Below are positions 1 through 11,132 of a stretch of DNA of 64,000 nt, in pieces; position 1 is the first letter of the stretch, and every line of letters starts with the position of its first letter. The notes beneath the pieces are model-generated. The model was given only the letters and a program-made list of their open reading frames with translations. It ran no database searches and was not told the DNA's origin. Source of the DNA: Solirubrobacter sp963798325 (lineage in GTDB: Bacteria; Actinomycetota; Thermoleophilia; Solirubrobacterales; Solirubrobacteraceae); NCBI GenBank assembly GCA_963798325.1, contig CAWCSS010000008.1, positions 310,001-374,000 on the forward strand, written 5' to 3'. A program made the position numbers and the translations under genes.

Positions 1-3000
1 TCGATCCGGCACTGGAACGTCGAGGTCTCGTCCGCGTCGAAGGTGAACGTCGGCGTCGTGTCGTTGCCTGGGTCGTTGGGGCCGTCGGTGATCGTCGTGG
101 TCGGGGCGGTGGTGTCGATGACGAAGGTGCGCGAGGCGGCGGGGCCGGCGTTGAGCGCCGCGTCGACGGCGCGGATGTCGACGGTGTGGCTGCCCTGGCC
201 GAGCGTCGGCGTGAACGGCGAGCCGCAGGTGCTGTAGCTGCCGCCGTCGATCCGGCACTGGAACGTCGCGCCGGCCTCGCCGGTGAAGGTGAAGGCCGGC
301 GTGGTGTTGTTGCCCAGCGCGGCGGGCGCGCCGGTGATGGTGGGCGCGACGGGTGCGGTGGTGTCGACGGTGAGCGAGCGGCTCGCCGGGGTGGGGTCGA
401 CGTTGCCCGCGGTGTCGATCGCGCGCACCTCGACGGTGTGCGGGCCCTGGCCGAGCGTCGGCGAGAACGGGCTCGTGCAGGCCGCGAAGGCGGCGCCGTC
501 GACGCGGCACTGGAACGTCGCGCCGGCCTCGGAGGAGAACGTGTACGCCGGTGTCGTGATGTTCGTCGGCCCACTCGGGCCGGAATCGATCGTCGTCTCC
601 GGCGCGGTCGTGTCGATCAGGATCGTGCGGGTGGCGGGGGTGCCGTCGGTGTTGCCCGCCGCGTCGATGGCGCGGATCTCGAAGGTGTGGCTGCCGGGCG
701 TCAGCGCGACCGTCGTGAACGGTGAGGTGCACGGCGCGAACGCGGCGGCGTCGACGCGGCACTCGAACGTCGCGCCGGCCGGCTCGCTCGACGAGAAGGT
801 GAAGGTCGGCGTCGTGTCGTTGGTCGGGCTGGACGTCGCGCTGTCGATCGTCGTCTGCGGCGCGTCGGTGTCGACCGTGATCGAGCGCGAGGCGACGGCG
901 CCGACGTTGCCCGCCGCGTCGGTGGCGCGGACGTCGAAGGTGTGCGGGCCCTGGTTCAGCGCGCTGAGTGTCAGCGGCGAGCTGCACACGGTGAAGGACC
1001 CGGTGTCCACGCGGCACGCGAAGGTCACGCCGGCCTCGTTGGCGCTGAAGGCCCACGTGGGCGTCGTGTCGTTGGTGGCGCCGGACGGGCCGGTGTTGAT
1101 CGTCGTGACCGGCCCGGCGGTGTCGATCACGAGCGTGCGCGAGGCGGCGGCGCCGATGTTGCCCGCGGGGTCGATCGCGCGGATGTCGATGGTGTGCGAG
1201 GCGTCGTTGAGCGCGGCGGTGGTGAAGGGGGAGGCACAGGTCCCGTAGGTGCCGCCGTCGACGCGGCACTGGAACGTGGCGGTGGCGTCGGGCGAGGAGA
1301 ACGCGAAGGTCGCGGTGTTGTCGTTGCTCGGGCTGGTCGGCGCGCTATCGATCGTGGTGCTCGGCGCGGCCGTGTCGATCACGAGCGTGCGGCCGGCGGG
1401 CGTCCCGTCGGTGTTGCCGGCGGGGTCGGTGGCCCGCACCTCGAAGGTATGGGTGCCGTCGCTGAGCGCGGCGGTGGTGAAGGGCGTGGTGCAGCTCGCG
1501 AAGGCGGCGGTGTCGACGCGGCACTCGAAGCTCGAGCCGGCCTCGCTGGAGGAGAACGCGAAGGTCGCGGTGTTGTCGTTGCTGGGGCTCGTCGGTGCGG
1601 TGTCGATCGTCGTGTTCGGCGCGGCGGTGTCGACCGTGATCGTCCGCGTCGCGGGGGTCGCGTCGACGTTGCCCGCGGTGTCGATCGCGCGGACGTCGAA
1701 CGTGTGCGCGCCGTCGCTGAGGGCGGCGGCGGTGAACGGCGTCGTGCAGGTGGCGAAGGCGGCGGCGTCGACGCGGCACTCGAACGTTCCGGCCTCCGTC
1801 GAGGAGAAGCCGAACGTGGGGGTGTTGTCGTTGGTGGCGCCGGTCGGACCGGTGTCGATCGTGGTGTTCGGCGCGGTCAGGTCGACGCTGAAGGCCTGCG
1901 TCGCGGGCGTCGCGTCGGTGTTGCCGGCGGCGTCTGTCGCGCGGACGCTGAGCGTGTGCGGCCCGGCGGCCAGCGCCGCGGCCGTGAACGGCGACGTGCA
2001 GTCGCTGATCGCGCCGCTGTCGATCTGGCACTTGAACGTCGACCCGGACTCGCTCGAGCTGAACGTGAACGTCGGCGTGGTGTCGTTCGTCGGGCCGGCG
2101 GGGCCGCTGTCGATCGTCGTGTTCGGCGCGGTGAGGTCGATCACGAACGTCTGCGTGGCGGGCGACGGGTCGGCGTTGCCGGCGGCGTCGACGGCGCGGA
2201 CCTCGAAGGTGTGCGTGCCGGCGGCGAGCGCGGACGGGGTGAAGGGCGACGTGCAGTCGGCGAAGGCCGCGGCGTCGATCCGGCACTGCAGCTTCGTGCC
2301 CGTGCCCGTGAAGGAGAACGTCGGCGTCGTGTCGTTGCTCGGGCTCGGCGTCGGGAACCGTCAGCGTCGTCTCCGGCGCGCCCGTATCGATCGAGAAGCT
2401 GAACTGGGCCGGCGTGGCGTCGACGTTGCCCGCCGGGTCGACCGCGCGGACCTCGAACGTGTGGGCGCCGTCGTTGAGCGCGACCGTCGTGAACGGGCTC
2501 GTGCAGGCCGCGAAGGCGACGGCGTCGACGCGGCACTCGAAGGTCGATCCGGTCTCGGTCGCGGTGAAGCTGAACGTCGGTCGCGGGTTGTTGCCCGGCG
2601 TCTGCGGCGTCCCCGTGAGGGTGGTGTTCGGCGCCGTCGTGTCGATCACGAACGTCTGCGTCGCCGGCGTGGCGTCGACGTTGCCGGCGGGGTCGATCGC
2701 GCGCACGTTGACCGTGTGCGTGCCGGCGCCGAGCGTCGGCGTGAAGCCGGACGCGCACGTCGCGTAGGCGGCGCTGTCGACCTGGCACTCGAACGTCGAG
2801 CCGACCTCCGTCGAGGTGAACTGGAACGTCGGCGTCGTGTCGTTGGTCGGGTTCGCCGGCCCGCTGGTGATCGTCGTGTTCGGTGCCGTCGTGTCGATCG
2901 ACGAACGTCTGCGCGGCGGGTGTCGGGTCGACGTTGCCCGCGGCGTCGAGTGCGCGCACCTCGAAGGTGTACGTGCCTGCCGCCAGCGCGGCCGACGTGA

Positions 3001-4660
3001 ACGGGTTCGGGCAGGTCGCGAACGCGGCGGTGCCGATGCGGCACTGGAACGTCGCGGTGCCCTCGTTGGAGGTGAAGCCGAAGGTCGGCGTCGTGTCGTT
3101 GCTCGGCGTCGGCGCCGGGGCGTTGATCGTGGTGTCCGGGGCGACGGTGTCGACGTTCCAGGTGCGGGCGGCGGGCGTCGGGTCGGCGTTGCCGGCGGCG
3201 TCGATGGCGCGGACCTGGAAGGTGTGTGAGCCCTGCTGGAGCCCGGTGTAGCTCGCCGGGCAGGTGCCGAACGCGGCGCCGTCGAGCGCGCACTGGAACG
3301 TCGCGCCGGCCGGCTCGCTCGACGTGTAGGTGAACGTGGCGCTCGTGCTGGCCGTCGCGCCGCTCGGGCCGCCGGTGATCGTGGTGTCCGGAGGCACGGT
3401 GTCGACCGTCCAACTGCGGGTCGCGGGCGTGGGGTCGACGTTGCCGGCGGCGTCGATCGCGCGCACCTGGAGCGTGTGCGCGCCCTGCTGGAGCCCGGTG
3501 TAGCCCGCCGGGCAGGTGGCGAAGCCCGACGCCGAATCGAGCTGGCACTGGAACGTCACGCCGGACTCGGGCGAGGAGAACGTGAAGGTCGCCGACGTGC
3601 TCGCCGTCGGGCCGCTCGGGCCGCTCGCGATCGTCGTGTCGGGCGCCACCGTGTCGACGATCCACGTGCGGCTGGCGGGCGTCGGGTCGGCGTTGCCGAC
3701 CGCGTCGATCGCGCGGACCTGGAAGGTGTGTGAGCCCTGCTGGAGCCCGGTGTAGCCCGTCGGGCAGGTGCTGAACGCGCCGCTGTCGATCGAGCACTGG
3801 AAGCTGCCGCCGGTGGGCTCGGTCGAGCTGTAGGTGAAGGTCGCGCTGGTGCTCGCGACGGTCCCGCTGGGGCCGCCGGTGATGGTCGTGTCCGGTCCGA
3901 CGGTGTCCACGATCCAACTGCGGGCGGCGGGCGTCGGGTCGACGTTGCCGGCGGCGTCGATGGCGCGGACCTGGAAGGTGTGTGAGCCCTGCTGGAGCCC
4001 GGTGTAGCTCGCCGGGCAGGTGCTGAAGGCGGCGCCGTCGAGCGCGCACTGGAACGTCGCGCCCGTGGGCTTGGTCGACGAGTAGGTGAACGCCGCGCTG
4101 GTACTCGCCACGGTGCCGGTCGGGCCGGACGTGATCGTCGTGTCCGGCGGCGTCGTGTCGATCGTGAACGTGAACGTCGCGGGCGTCGCGTCCTGCAGGC
4201 CGGCGGCGTCGGTCGCACGAACGCGGAAGGTGTATGACCCGGCGGGCAGCGTGGGCGTGTACGGCGAGGTGCAGGCCGTGTAGCCGGCGGTGGCCGTGAT
4301 CTGGCACTGGAACGTCGATCCGGCCTCGTTCGAGGTGAACGTGAACGTCGGCGTCGTGTCGTTGGTCGGGTTGGTCGGCGTCCCCGTGATCGTCGTGTCC
4401 GGCGGCGTCGTGTCGACCGTGAACGTCTGGGTGGTCGGCGCCGGGTTCGGGAACGACGACGTCACCGCGCGCACGCTGAACGTGTACGTCCCGTCGGCGA
4501 GGCCGCTGTAGGGCTGCGCGTTGGACTTGTAACACGTCGCGAAACCGCCGCTCTGGCCAGGTCCGGTGAGCTGGCACTGGACCGTGGTACCGGGCTCGTT
4601 GGCGTTGAAGCCGAACTGCACGTCACCGCTGGTCACCGTCCCGCTCGGCCCGTCGGTGAT
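1..4660 (-). repeat. Coding tandem repeat array, period about 252 bp
   Basis: On the plus strand the phrase GTGTCGA(T/C)... (complement of the VDT linker) recurs near 110, 360, 610, 867, 1120, 1372, 1626, 1880, 2133, 2385, 2640, 2892, 3149, 3400, 3651, 3903, 4156 and 4411, a spacing of 250-257 bases. The units near 3150-4100 (linkers containing LQQGSHTFQVRAIDA) are much more alike than the rest, which indicates recent duplication of that block. Confidence 0.85.
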
Positions 4661-5776
4661 GGTCACCGTCGCGGCCTGGTCGAGCTCGTAGGCGCCGGCG
4701 TCGCAGCGCGGCCCCTGCGGGCGGTACATCCCGCGCGCGTCCATCTGGCCCGCCGCGCAATTGGCGGTCGGGATCAGATCGACGGCGGGACTGGCGGCCG
4801 TCAGCGCCAGCACGTCGATCTCGCCACCCGCGGTGGTGAGCGCGGTGGCCAGGCCGGGGACGACGCCTTCGGTCGAGAAGCCGCACGTCTTCTGGTCGTC
4901 CACGTTGGCGACGGTGTTGGCCGGTTTCGTCGCCCCGCAGTTGACGGGACTGCCTTCGGCGAGGTTGCGCGCCATCAACACGCCGTTCGCCGAGCCCGTG
5001 CCGGTCGCGAGGAGGAGACCGCCGGCGGGGCTGCCCTTGCCCGCGGTGTTGTCAGCGATCGTCACGCGGATCAACTGCACGATGTTGCCGGCGTTGCCGC
5101 GTGAGTCGATGCCGCCGACGTCGGCGGAGTTTCCGCCGCTGTTCTTGAAGATCGTCGACTCGCCGACGGCGAGCAGGCCGCGGTCCGGGGCTTCGACGCC
5201 GCCCAGGTTGTAGATGGCGCCGCCGGTGCCGGTCGCGACGTTGTTGTCGAGGAGGCTGTAGACGATCGTGACCGTGCCGCCCTCGTTGGAGATCGCGGCG
5301 CCGTTGGCCGCGTGGCTCCCGGTGATCCGGACGTGGTCGAGCGTCACGGTGCCGCTGAGGTTCAGGATGCCGCCGCCGTTGTTGGAGCCATTCTGGCCGG
5401 ACGCCCCGTTGCGGATCGTCAGGTGGCTGAGCCGGCCGATGCCGCTCGAGCTGACCACGAAGCCGCGGGATTTCGCGCCGCCGTCGATGATCGTGGTGCG
5501 GGCGCTGTCGCCGATGACCGTGATGTCGGATTGGATCACCAGGTCGTCGGTGATGCTGATCGTCCCGGCCGGCACGTTGATCGTGTCGACGACGCTGTTG
5601 TTGTTGGAGGTCGTGACCGCGGCCCGCAGCGAGGCGCAGTCCTTGGTCGTCTGGTTGCAGGTCGCCCGGAGCGGATCGCCGGTCCCGGTGACATTCCAAG
5701 TGTCCGCGTGTGCCGAGGCCGCCAGAGTCAAGGAGGCAAGCCCTGCCAGGCACAGCGCGCCTGCGCGCCGTTTCAC
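1..5776 (-). CDS. Giant secreted beta-helix and Ig-repeat protein (3' end outside window)
   Basis: Starts at a GTG (5776) giving a clear signal peptide (MKRRAGALCLAGLASL... ending AHA). Residues about 25-370 form a beta-helix-like domain with a CSLREA-like opening (CASLRAAV) and the closing motif RGMYRPQGPRCDAGAYE. From about 4660 leftward it is a series of Ig-like repeats of roughly 84 residues, each with a linker of the type VDTTAPDTTI, a CQ/CR-x-D cysteine and an AIDAAGNVDPTP strand; 18 linkers are visible and the array runs off the left edge, so the expected C-terminal FecR-like module is not seen. The frame shifts by one base near 2900 (extra G in TCGATCGACG) and near 2355 (extra G in GTCGGGAACC); the repeat pattern continues in frame on both sides, so these look like sequence errors. 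Inferred role: extracellular surface or adhesion protein. Fifth gene of the block. Confidence 0.85.
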
Positions 5777-5782
5777 CGCCCG

Positions 5783-5812
5783 ACACTAACCGAAATGTCA
5801 GACTCGGAACAA
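5783..5812 (-). promoter_or_regulatory. Promoter for the giant repeat protein, leaderless type
   Basis: On the minus strand TTGTTC (5812-5807), 18 bases, TAGTGT (5788-5783), then 6 bases to the GTG start at 5776. No ribosome-binding site is visible. Same layout as several other genes here. Suggests this gene can be transcribed apart from its upstream neighbours. Confidence 0.5.
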
Positions 5813-5832
5813 CTCTCCGAACGGTGGGGGCG

Positions 5833-8800
5833 CTACCGACGGGGTTTCGCTAGGTACCGTTTCCCGGCGCGAACGAGATAGCTCTTCTTGCGCACGTTGT
5901 CGCGGACGCTGACGATGCCGACCTTCACACGGGTGAGGGTGCCGTCGCAGGAGTCCTGGACGAGCCAGGTGGTGCCGCGGACGGTGGCGGCGCTGTACTG
6001 GCCCGAGGTGCGGAAGTTGCCCTTGCCCTCGCCCCAGAGCTTGCGCGACTTGGGCTTGGACGCGGCCGACTTGGCGCGCTTGGAGCACCGCGCGAGCTCC
6101 TCGACGAGCTTGACGTCGAGCGTCGTGCCCGGCTGGGTGACGAGGAAGATGCCGCCGTAGAAGAGTGCCTTCTGGACGGGCTTGCCCGGGCCGGGATCGA
6201 TCGTCAGTTGCACCTTGCCGTGCTTCGCGTCGACCGTCGAGCCGAGCGGGATGCCGCGGCTCGCGTCGAGCACGACGAACCCGGTGGCGCCCGGGCGCTT
6301 GACGAGGATCCTGCCGCTCACCGGGCGCATCACGACGCTCTCGTGGAACTTGGCCTGCGCGGCCGGAGTGGCCACGGGCGACGGCGTCGCGGCAACCACG
6401 GCGGCGATCGCGAATTCACGCACCGGCGAGTCCGTCACGTTGCCGGCGGCGTCGGTCGTGCGCAGCGTGAACGTGTAGCCGCCCGGCTGGAGGCCGCTGT
6501 AGCTCGTCGGGGAGGTGCACGGCTCGAACGTGCCGGCGCGGCCCGGGCCCTCGAGGCGGCAGGTGGTCGTGCCGCCGGCGGCGGGGAAGCTGAACGTCGC
6601 CGAGCTGCCGCTCGTCGCCGGGGCCACGTCGACGGCGGCCGGCGGCGTCGTGTCCACCGTGAAGGCTCGCGTGACCGCCGCGCTGCGGTTGCCGGCCTCG
6701 TCGATCGCGACGACCACCAGCGTGTGCGCGCCGTCGGCGATCTGCGGGGCGAAGCTCGCGCCACACGGCGTGAGCACGCCGTCGATCCGGCATTCGAACG
6801 TGCCGGCCTCGGTGGTCGTGAAGGTGAAGCGCGGCTCGCGCGTCGGGCCGGCCGGAGCGCTGGTCACGGTCGCCGTCGGCGCCTTCGTGTCGATGACGAA
6901 GTTCAGGTCCGCGGGGAGCCCGTCCTCGCCGTTGCGGTGAGCGACGACGCGGAAGGTGTACTCGCCGTCCGGAAGCGGGAACACGCCGGTGTAGCCCTGC
7001 GTGCGGGTGCATGTGGTCGGCGGGAACCGGGTGAGGATCTCGCACGTGAACGTGGAGCCGACCGGGCCGTCGAACCTGAACGTCGGCGTCGTGTCGTTGG
7101 TCCTGACCGGCCCGTCGACGATCGTCGCCTGCGGGCCGCCGTGGGCGACCTTGAAGCTGCGCTGGGCCGGCTCGCCGACGTTGCCCGCGGCGTCGGTCGG
7201 GACGACTTCGAAGACGTACGCGCCGTCGCGCAGGTCGGTCTCGGTGAACGACGGGCACACCCCCTGGATCAGGAGCGGATCGCCGTCGAACGAGAGCCGG
7301 CACAGCGACGTCGTGCCGGGCTCGCTGAACGTGAAGTCGAAGCGCACGGAGTCGACCGTCAGCACCTCGCCCTCGGCCGGGCCGCTCGTGATCGTCGCCG
7401 TCGGCGCCACCGTGTCGACGGTGAAGCCGCGGGTGATCTCGCGCGAGTTGCCGGCGGCGTCGGTCGCGGTGACACCGAACGTGTGCGCGCCGTCGGCGAG
7501 CGGCGCCAGCGTGTGCGGCGAGGCGCAGTCCTGCTCGGCCGCGCCATCGATCGTGCAGGCGATCGCCGCCTCCGCGTCGGCCGTGTAGGCGAACGTCGGC
7601 GTCGCGTCGTTGGTCGGCCCGTCCGGCCCGCTGGTGAACGCCGCGGAGGGCGCCGCCGTGTCGACGGTGAAGCTGCGCGTGTCCTCGCTCACGTTGCCCG
7701 CCGGGTCGCGGGCGAACACGTGGAAGCTGTGGAGGCCGTCCGCGAGCGTGGCGAGCTCGATCGGCGAGGTGCACGCCGCGGGCGTCGCCTGGTCGACCGC
7801 GCACTGCAGGGTCGCGGTGGCGTCCGGCGAGCTGAACGTGAACGACGGCGTGGCGTCGTTGGTCAGCACGCCCGGGTCAGCCGTGATCGACACCGTGGGC
7901 GCCGCCGTGTCGACGGTGAAGGTCACCGGCGTCTCGGGGCTCGCGTTGCCGGCCGCGTCGGAGGCGACGACGACCAGCGTGTGCGGGCCGTCGCCGACGG
8001 TCGGGAGCGTCAGCGGCGAGACGCAGTCGGCCGCGTCGCCGGCGTCCAGCGCGCAGGTGAAGGTCGCGCCCGCCTCGGAGGTGAAGGTGAACGTGGGGGT
8101 GTCGTCGTTCGTGAGCCCGCCGCCGGTGACCGTCGGCGCGGCCGGAGCGGTGCGGTCGACGGTCACGCTGACCGCGGTCGAGAGCGGCGACTCGTTGCCG
8201 GCGCGGTCGACCGCCTTGGCCGTGAACACGTGCGTGGCCTCGGTGAGGTCATCGACGCTGAGCTCCCACGTCCCGCCGCCCTCGTCGGCGATCCGCGCCA
8301 ACTCGACGAACGTACCGCCGTCGTAGACCCGCACGTCGGTGCGCGGCTCGGTCGTGCCTTTGAGCACGACACTGGTCTCGCGCGTCGCGAAGCCGGTCGC
8401 CGGGTCGGTGATGGCGGGCGCGGCGGGCGCGGTCGTGTCGACGGTGACGACGCGGTTGACGGGCGTCTGGTCGCGGTTGCCCGCGAGATCGACGGCGCGC
8501 ACGACCAGCGTGTGGTCGCCCTCGGGCAGCGGGCTGGTCGTGAACTCGCGCGGGCAGGCCGCGAAGTCGCCGCTGTCGAGGCTGCACTCGAACGTCGCCG
8601 CCGGATCGTCGGATCCGAACGTGAAGGTCGGCGTGTCGTCGTTGATGACGCCGGCGGGTCCGGCCTCGATCGTCGTCTCCGGCGCCGTCGTGTCCACGCG
8701 AACGGTCCGCGGGGCGCTCTCGACGCCGGCATCGGTGCGCGCGACGTAGACATGCGTGCCGTCCGCGACGGCGCTGAGCGCGATCGACCAGCCGCCGGTG

Positions 8801-11067
8801 CCGTCGGCGGTGGCGGTGCCGCGGACGTCGGTGCCCTCGAGCAGCGTCACCGCCGCCCCGGGGGCCGCCGTGCCGCTGGCCGTGAAGGTGTCCGTCGCCA
8901 GCAGCGCGTTCTCCGCCGGCGCCTCGATCACCGGCGCGGCGGTGTCGACGGTGAAGCTGAAGCTCTCCGCGTCGGCGTCGGCGTTGCCCGCGGCGTCGTG
9001 GGCGCGCACGCTGAACGTGTAGGCGCCGTCGGCGAGCGTCTCGTAGCTGATGCCGGTCGCCGGGCAGGAGCCCTCCACGTCGGTCTCGTGGCCCGGGCCG
9101 GTGAGGCGGCAGGTGAAGGTCGACGGCTCGTCGGCGCTGTAGGTGAACGCGGCCGTCCTGGAGTTGGTGCGCACCGGCGGGTGGGTGTCGATCGCCGTGG
9201 CCGGCGGCTTCGTGTCGACCGTGATCGTGCGGCGCGCGGCGGGCGAGACGTTGCCCGCGGTGTCGACCGCCGTGACGTCGTAGACGTGCGGGCCGTCCGT
9301 GCGGTCCGCCAGCACGACCTGCCAGTCGGCGTCGTCGTCACCGCCGAGCACGGTGTCGCCTTCGTTGACGACGATCGTCGTGCCGGCCTCGGTGGTTCCG
9401 GCGAGCGTGACGTCCTTGGAGGTCGAGAAGCCGTCGGCGGCGGGCTGCGTGATCACCGGCGCGGGCGGCGCGGTGAGATCGACCGTCCAGGACCGCTGCA
9501 CGACCGTGCTGGTGTTGCCGGCGGCGTCGGTCGCCTGCAGCTCGAACAGGTGCGGGCCGGCCGTCAGGTTCTCGGCGAGGTACGGCGAGGTGCACGGGCC
9601 GTGCTCCGCGGCGTCCAGTGAGCATTCGAAGGTCGCCGGGGAGCCGGCGCTGAAGACGAAGCGTGCCGTGGTCTTGTTCGTGATCGGGTCCGGGCCCTCG
9701 TCGATGCTCGCCACCGGTGCGGTGGTGTCGACGGTGAAGCTGCGTGTGGCGGAGTCGATCGGCTCGCCGCCCCGCAGCGCCTCGACCGTGGCGGTGTAGG
9801 CGCCCTCGGGCAGCGGGAACGCCGTCAGCAGCGGCGACGTGCACTGGGTCGTGGGGCCGGGCGCGCCGTCGGGGCCGTCGAGGCGGCAGCGGAAGCCGTC
9901 GACGGTCTCTGAGGAGGAGAAGGTCAACGTCGGCTGGGCGTTGTGGGTCGGGCCGGTCGGGCCGCTGTCGAACGCGACGCCGTAGGCCAGCTCGAACGCG
10001 CCCGCATCGCAGCGCGGGCCCTTCGGACGGGGGCCGCCGCGCTGGTCGGTGGTCACGCAGTCGGCCGGACCGAGGTTGCGCGCCGGGCTGTCCTTGAGGA
10101 TGCGCAGGACGTCGGTCTCGCCGCCCTCGTCGCTCAAGGCACCGTCGAGCCCGGCATCGACGTCGTGGACGTCGACCTCCTGGCCGAAGCGGCAGTCGTG
10201 GCCGCTCTCGAGGTTGTAGCCCGCCGACGCCGCCTGGGCGCCGCCGCAGTTGGAGGCGCCGTTGGCGGCGACGATCGTGGAGCCGACGCTGAAGACGCCG
10301 GCCGCCGGCAGGTTCAGGCCACCGACGCCGCGGTCGGTCGCGGCGTTGTCCGCGATCGTCACGTGGTCCAGCGTCATCGCGTCCTGCGCGGTGCCCGTGC
10401 TGCTCAGGCCGCCCGCCAGCCGCGCGGTGTTGAAGGCGATCGTCGTGTTGCGCAGGGTCAGGTTCGCCGCCGCGCCGAGCTCGCCGCCGAAGTTGAGGAT
10501 GCCGCCGCCCTCGCCGTCGCCGAGCGTCGCGGTGTTGTGGTCGATCAGGCTGTTGACGATCAGCATCGTGCCGTTGCGGTTGGCGATGCCGCCGCCGCCC
10601 GCGGCCGTACCGCCGGTGACCCGTACGCGGTCGAGCGTGACCGTGGAACCCTGCGCCCGCAGCGTCCCGCCGTGGAGGCCGTTGAGCTCGTCCGCGCGCC
10701 CGCCCTGCAGCGTCAGGCTCTGCAGCGTGGCCGACGCCGAGCTGATCTCGACCGCCCGCGCCGCGTTGTTGGTGTTGGCGACGATCCGCGTCGTGCGGGC
10801 GTTCTCGCCGTGCAGCGTGACGTCGCTACCGACCTGAAGCGCGCCCTGGTCGAGCTGATACGTGCCGGCCGGGATCGTGACCTCGTCCGCGCCCGGGTTG
10901 GTCGCCGCGGTGGCCAGCGCCTGGCGGATGCTCGTGCACGTCGTGCCCTCGCAGATCCCCTGGTTGTCCGCCGTCCCGGTGACCACGTAGGTCTCCGCGC
11001 CGGCCGCAGGGGCCAGCACCAGCGTCAACGCTGCCGCGCCTAGGAACCTTCGTGTCCACGCCATCAT
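5833..11067 (-). CDS. Secreted beta-helix, multi-Ig and FecR-like domain protein
   Basis: Uninterrupted 1744-residue product. The ATG at 11067 is chosen because AGAGG lies 6 bases upstream and a typical signal peptide follows (MMAWTRRFLGAAALTLVLAP...AGA); the frame stays open upstream but without signal-peptide character. Domains: CSLREA-like/beta-helix about 25-365, ending TDQRGGPRPKGPRCDAGAFE; about 13 Ig-like repeats about 370-1560, mixing the cysteine-bearing type with a Big-type (GTTEAGTTIVV...); linker rich in Ala/Pro/Thr; FecR-like module in the last about 165 residues, with a Lys/Arg-rich stretch before SAATVRGTTW and a VKVGIVSVRD strand. There is no transmembrane anchor or sortase motif after the FecR-like part. 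It is 65 bases downstream of the previous paralogue and 56 upstream of the next. Function inferred as cell-envelope surface protein. Confidence 0.88.
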   Translation of the reverse strand: MMAWTRRFLGAAALTLVLAPAAGAETYVVTGTADNQGICEGTTCTSIRQALATAATNPGADEVTIPAGTYQLDQGALQVGSDVTLHGENARTTRIVANTNNAARAVEISSASATLQSLTLQGGRADELNGLHGGTLRAQGSTVTLDRVRVTGGTAAGGGGIANRNGTMLIVNSLIDHNTATLGDGEGGGILNFGGELGAAANLTLRNTTIAFNTARLAGGLSSTGTAQDAMTLDHVTIADNAATDRGVGGLNLPAAGVFSVGSTIVAANGASNCGGAQAASAGYNLESGHDCRFGQEVDVHDVDAGLDGALSDEGGETDVLRILKDSPARNLGPADCVTTDQRGGPRPKGPRCDAGAFELAYGVAFDSGPTGPTHNAQPTLTFSSSETVDGFRCRLDGPDGAPGPTTQCTSPLLTAFPLPEGAYTATVEALRGGEPIDSATRSFTVDTTAPVASIDEGPDPITNKTTARFVFSAGSPATFECSLDAAEHGPCTSPYLAENLTAGPHLFELQATDAAGNTSTVVQRSWTVDLTAPPAPVITQPAADGFSTSKDVTLAGTTEAGTTIVVNEGDTVLGGDDDADWQVVLADRTDGPHVYDVTAVDTAGNVSPAARRTITVDTKPPATAIDTHPPVRTNSRTAAFTYSADEPSTFTCRLTGPGHETDVEGSCPATGISYETLADGAYTFSVRAHDAAGNADADAESFSFTVDTAAPVIEAPAENALLATDTFTASGTAAPGAAVTLLEGTDVRGTATADGTGGWSIALSAVADGTHVYVARTDAGVESAPRTVRVDTTAPETTIEAGPAGVINDDTPTFTFGSDDPAATFECSLDSGDFAACPREFTTSPLPEGDHTLVVRAVDLAGNRDQTPVNRVVTVDTTAPAAPAITDPATGFATRETSVVLKGTTEPRTDVRVYDGGTFVELARIADEGGGTWELSVDDLTEATHVFTAKAVDRAGNESPLSTAVSVTVDRTAPAAPTVTGGGLTNDDTPTFTFTSEAGATFTCALDAGDAADCVSPLTLPTVGDGPHTLVVVASDAAGNASPETPVTFTVDTAAPTVSITADPGVLTNDATPSFTFSSPDATATLQCAVDQATPAACTSPIELATLADGLHSFHVFARDPAGNVSEDTRSFTVDTAAPSAAFTSGPDGPTNDATPTFAYTADAEAAIACTIDGAAEQDCASPHTLAPLADGAHTFGVTATDAAGNSREITRGFTVDTVAPTATITSGPAEGEVLTVDSVRFDFTFSEPGTTSLCRLSFDGDPLLIQGVCPSFTETDLRDGAYVFEVVPTDAAGNVGEPAQRSFKVAHGGPQATIVDGPVRTNDTTPTFRFDGPVGSTFTCEILTRFPPTTCTRTQGYTGVFPLPDGEYTFRVVAHRNGEDGLPADLNFVIDTKAPTATVTSAPAGPTREPRFTFTTTEAGTFECRIDGVLTPCGASFAPQIADGAHTLVVVAIDEAGNRSAAVTRAFTVDTTPPAAVDVAPATSGSSATFSFPAAGGTTTCRLEGPGRAGTFEPCTSPTSYSGLQPGGYTFTLRTTDAAGNVTDSPVREFAIAAVVAATPSPVATPAAQAKFHESVVMRPVSGRILVKRPGATGFVVLDASRGIPLGSTVDAKHGKVQLTIDPGPGKPVQKALFYGGIFLVTQPGTTLDVKLVEELARCSKRAKSAASKPKSRKLWGEGKGNFRTSGQYSAATVRGTTWLVQDSCDGTLTRVKVGIVSVRDNVRKKSYLVRAGKRYLAKPRR

Positions 11068-11132
11068 CACCCGCCTCTGGTGGCGAGCGTATTGGCGTTC
11101 GTGCTTGTCACAACCGCAACGTCCGTCCAGCT

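Noticed and set aside
1..4660. Regular periodicity that could suggest a CRISPR array or satellite
   Set aside because: Period is about 252 bases, units diverge at third positions and translate to Ig-like repeats; no short identical repeats with unique spacers.
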